The notes under the pieces were generated by a model, which saw nothing but the letters and a program-made list of their open reading frames with translations, searched no databases and had not been told where the DNA came from. A stretch of 8,190 nt of DNA, from contig JACDBY010000192.1 in assembly GCA_013694685.1 (NCBI GenBank), forward strand, positions 1-8,190, written 5' to 3'. Within the stretch, counting starts at the first letter, position 1. Every line of letters begins with the position of its first letter. Below, piece by piece: positions 5,977-8,190 of this stretch. The DNA is from Actinomycetota bacterium. GTDB lineage: Bacteria > Actinomycetota > Thermoleophilia > Gaiellales > Gaiellaceae. The translations under genes and the position numbers were made by a program.

Positions 5977-6142
5977 ACTGCCGATCGTGCCGACGTGTAG
6001 GGAGTGAAATCGCCTACCCGTCCCCGCTCCGGGCGGTACAGCCGGAGGTTTCCCCCTGGGCAACTGCGACCCGAACGACGGCCGCTCTCCGGGTTGTGCC
6101 CCTCCGCAGGCAGGGATCGCCCGGCCGGATCCAGCTCGGCAG

Positions 6143-6164
6143 AGTCTCGCGTGCGAGCAAGACT
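6143..6164. promoter_or_regulatory. imperfect nested dyad upstream of the plus-strand -10 box
   Basis: CTCGC-GT-GCGAG (6146-6157) is a perfect 12-bp dyad, flanked by a second pair AGTCT (6143-6147) and AGACT (6160-6164). It fills the spacer between the -10 box and the -35 position and could be an operator. Sequence symmetry alone supports it. Confidence 0.28.
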
Positions 6165-6169
6165 ACGAT
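6164..6169 (+). promoter_or_regulatory. possible -10 box of the cupin/acyl-CoA synthetase unit
   Basis: TACGAT ends 8 nt before the GTG at 6178, so transcription would start close to the GTG and give a leaderless mRNA. No Shine-Dalgarno sequence precedes the GTG, which fits. The -35 position (6141-6146) does not match the consensus. Confidence 0.45.
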
Positions 6170-6177
6170 TCAAGACC

Positions 6178-6528
6178 GTGGAGCCGCGGTTCATCCACTT
6201 CGACGACGTGCGGTCGTTCGAGCTCGCGCGCGGTGTCACGGGACGCCCTCTCTTCGGTGAGGGCGCGATGCTGAACCTCATCGACTTCGAGCCGGGTGCC
6301 GTCGTGCCGCTGCACAGCCACCCCCACGAGCAGCTCGGCGTGGTGCTGCGCGGCGTCCAGGCGTTGATCGTCGACGGTGTCCGTCACGAGCTCGGGCCCA
6401 TGGAGGGCTACGTGCTGCCCGGCGGCGTCGAGCACGCGGCCGAGTGCGGGCCCGACGGCGCCCTCGTGCTCGACGTCTTCCGGCCCGTGCGCGACGACTA
6501 CAAGGAGAGGTGGGAAAGCGGGCTCTGA
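6178..6528 (+). CDS. small single-domain cupin (His/His/Gln/His metal site)
   Basis: This 116-residue protein is one small cupin barrel. The first motif, at about 40-54, reads GAVVPLHSHPHEQLG, giving His46, His48 and Gln52; the second, PGGVEHAAE (81-89), gives His86. The HxH...Q...H set resembles small cupins such as KdgF, which acts in pectin/alginate sugar metabolism, though the same pattern occurs in many uncharacterised cupins, so no substrate is assigned. The GTG at 6178 is chosen because the cupin domain begins straight after it and a TACGAT box lies just upstream; a longer frame back to 6004 encodes only low-complexity basic sequence. The last base of its TGA stop is the first base of the next gene's ATG, so it is translated together with the acyl-CoA synthetase. 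Confidence 0.85.
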   Translation: MEPRFIHFDDVRSFELARGVTGRPLFGEGAMLNLIDFEPGAVVPLHSHPHEQLGVVLRGVQALIVDGVRHELGPMEGYVLPGGVEHAAECGPDGALVLDVFRPVRDDYKERWESGL

Positions 6529-8190
6529 TGGTGCTCCGACGACGCCGCCGCACGGATTCGGACGCACTCGGCGCCTACGCGCCGGGCTGGGACGTCCCGT
6601 CGTCGTTCAACTTCACGCGGGATGTCGTCGACGCGTATGCGCAGGACGCGAATCGTCCCGCGCTCGCGTTCGTCGACACCGAAGGGATCGTCGACCGGCT
6701 GAGCTTCGCCGAGGTGTCGGCGGACGCGGCTCGGTGGGCGCATCTCCTCCGGACGCGGCTCGACCGTGGCGATCGCGTCGTCCTGATGCTCGGCAAGACG
6801 CCCGCCTGGCACTGCGCGATGCTCGGCGCCCTAAAGGGCGGCCTGGTCGCCGTTCCGTGCCCGGACATGCTGCGCGCGGCCGATCTCGCCTATCGCGTCA
6901 GGCACTCGGGTGCGCGCCTCGTCGTCGCAGACCGCGCCAACGAGATCGAGGTCGAGGAGATGCGGAATCAGGTGGGCGGCGGCGTCCTCGTGCTGTACCT
7001 CGACGAGGCGAAACGCGAGCTCACCCGGTACATGCCGGTCGCCCCGACCGAGGACACGCGAGCCGCGGAGAGTGCGCTGATCCTCTACACCTCGGGGACG
7101 ACGAAAGAGCCGCGAGGCGTCGTCCACACGCACGCCTACACCTGGGCGAAGCGCATGCAGGCCGCACACTGGCTCGACACCCGGGACGGCGATGTCGTCT
7201 GGTGCACAGCGAGCACGGGATGGGCCAAGGCCGTCTGGAACGTCCTGCTCGGCCCGTGGTCGCACGGTGCGGAGATCGTGCTGCACGAGGCCGCGTTCGA
7301 GCCCGAAGAGCGGCTCGCCCTGATGGAGAAGCTCGGCGTGACGATCCTCTGCCAGGCTCCGACCGAGTACCGCTTCCTCGCGAAGAGCGACGCGCTCGCG
7401 ACGGCATACGTGCCGACCCTGCGTCATGCCGTCTCCGCAGGCGAGCCGCTCAACCCCGAGGTCATCGCCCGTTTCCAGGAGACCCTCGGGCTCACGATCC
7501 GCGACGGCTACGGGCAGACGGAGAACACGCTCCTCGTCGCGAACGCGCCGGAGACGGAGATCCGTCCAGGCTCGATGGGCCTGCCGACGCCGGGGCACGA
7601 CGTCGCCGTGATCGACGAGGACGGCCACGTCTGCCCACCGGACGTCGAGGGGGACATTGCGCTCATCGGCCGCCCACCGACACTGTTCACCGGATACTGG
7701 GAGGCACCCGAGGACACGGAGAACGCCTTTCGCGACGGGTGGTACGTCACGGGCGACCGCGCGGTGCGCGACGCCGAGGGCTACCTGTGGTTCGTGGGCC
7801 GGGCGGACGACGTGATCCTCTCGAGCGCGTACCGGATCGGGCCGTTCGAGGTCGAGAGCGCGCTGCTCGAGCACCCCGCCGTCGCGGAGAGCGCCGTCAT
7901 CGGCGTTCCGGACGAGGATCGGGGGCAGCTCGTCAAGGCGTTCGTCGTCCTCCGCGAGGGGCACGCGCCCGATCAGGCCCTCGCGTCGGAGCTGCAGGAG
8001 CACGTCAAGGCCGTGACGGCGCCGTACAAGTACCCGCGCGCCATCGCGTTCGTCGACGAGCTCCCGAAGACGACAAGCGGCAAGATCCGCCGTGGCGAGC
8101 TGCGCGCAAACCCGGACGTGGGTCTCGTGCCGGTGGCGGACGTCCAGCCGAGCCCCACTGAGCCGCTCACGATCCCGTACGCGCGCGACG
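6528..8190 (+). CDS. medium-chain-type (ACSM-like) acyl-CoA synthetase, 3' end beyond window
   Basis: The frame is open for 554 codons and runs off the window. It has all ANL-superfamily adenylation motifs: the P-loop ILYTSGTTKEPRG (185-197), YGQTE (328-332), YVTGDR with Asp410, GRADDVI (424-430) with Arg425, and the C-terminal PKTTSGK with catalytic Lys519. TGWAKAVWNVLLGPW and the SSAYRIGPFEVE hinge region are typical of the ACSM/medium-chain and aryl acyl-CoA ligase branch. It makes an acyl-CoA from a free acid, ATP and CoA in the cytosol. The P-loop deviates from TSGTTGxPKG, with Lys193 for Gly and Arg196 for Lys. Thirty-five residues follow Lys519 without a stop, so a short tail exists. 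Start: ATG overlapping the cupin stop (TGATG). AAGGAG at 6502-6507 is 20 nt away, so initiation is probably by coupling; an in-frame GTG at 6510 is an alternative. The acid made by the divergent aldehyde dehydrogenase is a logical substrate. Confidence 0.9.
   Translation, partial: MVLRRRRRTDSDALGAYAPGWDVPSSFNFTRDVVDAYAQDANRPALAFVDTEGIVDRLSFAEVSADAARWAHLLRTRLDRGDRVVLMLGKTPAWHCAMLGALKGGLVAVPCPDMLRAADLAYRVRHSGARLVVADRANEIEVEEMRNQVGGGVLVLYLDEAKRELTRYMPVAPTEDTRAAESALILYTSGTTKEPRGVVHTHAYTWAKRMQAAHWLDTRDGDVVWCTASTGWAKAVWNVLLGPWSHGAEIVLHEAAFEPEERLALMEKLGVTILCQAPTEYRFLAKSDALATAYVPTLRHAVSAGEPLNPEVIARFQETLGLTIRDGYGQTENTLLVANAPETEIRPGSMGLPTPGHDVAVIDEDGHVCPPDVEGDIALIGRPPTLFTGYWEAPEDTENAFRDGWYVTGDRAVRDAEGYLWFVGRADDVILSSAYRIGPFEVESALLEHPAVAESAVIGVPDEDRGQLVKAFVVLREGHAPDQALASELQEHVKAVTAPYKYPRAIAFVDELPKTTSGKIRRGELRANPDVGLVPVADVQPSPTEPLTIPYARD

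Larger units (their letters stand above)
5932..6177. promoter_or_regulatory. 246-bp divergent intergenic region
   Basis: It separates the minus-strand catabolic operon from the plus-strand cupin/acyl-CoA synthetase pair and must hold promoters for both. It contains -10-like boxes next to both GTG starts, the palindrome at 5961-5976, a dyad GTAGG-N11-CCTAC (5997-6017), a weak GGATC/GATCC dyad (6114-6132) and an imperfect dyad at 6143-6164. No coding frame in it looks real. Shared regulation of the two divergent units is likely. Confidence 0.6.

Noticed and set aside
5932..6063. Longer N-terminus of the aldehyde dehydrogenase (TTG at 6063 or ATG at 5961)
   Set aside because: The added residues are basic and low-complexity, absent in GabD; the GTG at 5931 matches the family length exactly and has a -10-like box just upstream.
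6004..6177. Extended N-terminus of the small cupin
   Set aside because: Basic low-complexity sequence outside the cupin fold; it would start inside the divergent promoter region.
6377..8161. 594-codon open frame on the plus strand overlapping the acyl-CoA synthetase
   Set aside because: Extremely Arg-rich frame with no recognisable motif; the frame beginning at 6528 has every adenylation motif and runs to the window end.

Overview
The window is about 8.2 kb of very GC-rich DNA with tightly packed genes, GTG starts, long antisense open frames and almost no T-rich terminators. This fits a high-GC actinobacterium-like soil or aquatic bacterium, possibly a Thermoleophilia/Gaiellales-type lineage. 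That assignment is an impression from base composition and gene style; no rRNA or marker gene is present. No RNA gene, transposase, CRISPR array, phage gene or integration site was seen.

Left part (1-1125, minus strand): a RidA/YjgF-fold protein that lacks the catalytic arginine of true RidA deaminases, and a small secreted protein of unknown function. A perfect 10-bp hairpin lies directly behind the stop codon of the secreted protein.

Centre (1126-5931, minus strand): a five-gene operon. In order of transcription it holds a GabD-type aldehyde dehydrogenase, a NIPSNAP-family protein, an SDR oxidoreductase, an unusual cupin, and an acetolactate-synthase-like thiamine-diphosphate (ThDP) enzyme. 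The last four genes are separated by 1 bp or overlap. The only gap (65 bp, after the dehydrogenase) carries two strong hairpins, one of which hides the ribosome binding site of the NIPSNAP gene.

Right part (5932-8190): a 246-bp divergent promoter region with palindromes and -10-like boxes just before both GTG starts. It is followed on the plus strand by a small His/His/Gln/His cupin and, overlapping it by one base, a medium-chain-type (ACSM-like) acyl-CoA synthetase that runs off the window edge. The synthetase frame is open from 6528 to the last base and has all the usual adenylation motifs.

Taken together, the enzymes can be ordered as a catabolic route: SDR (alcohol to ketone/2-oxo acid), ThDP enzyme (C-C cleavage or decarboxylation to an aldehyde), aldehyde dehydrogenase (aldehyde to acid) and acyl-CoA synthetase (acid to CoA thioester), with cupins and NIPSNAP as accessory proteins. 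The route and its substrate are inferred; the individual family assignments are solid.
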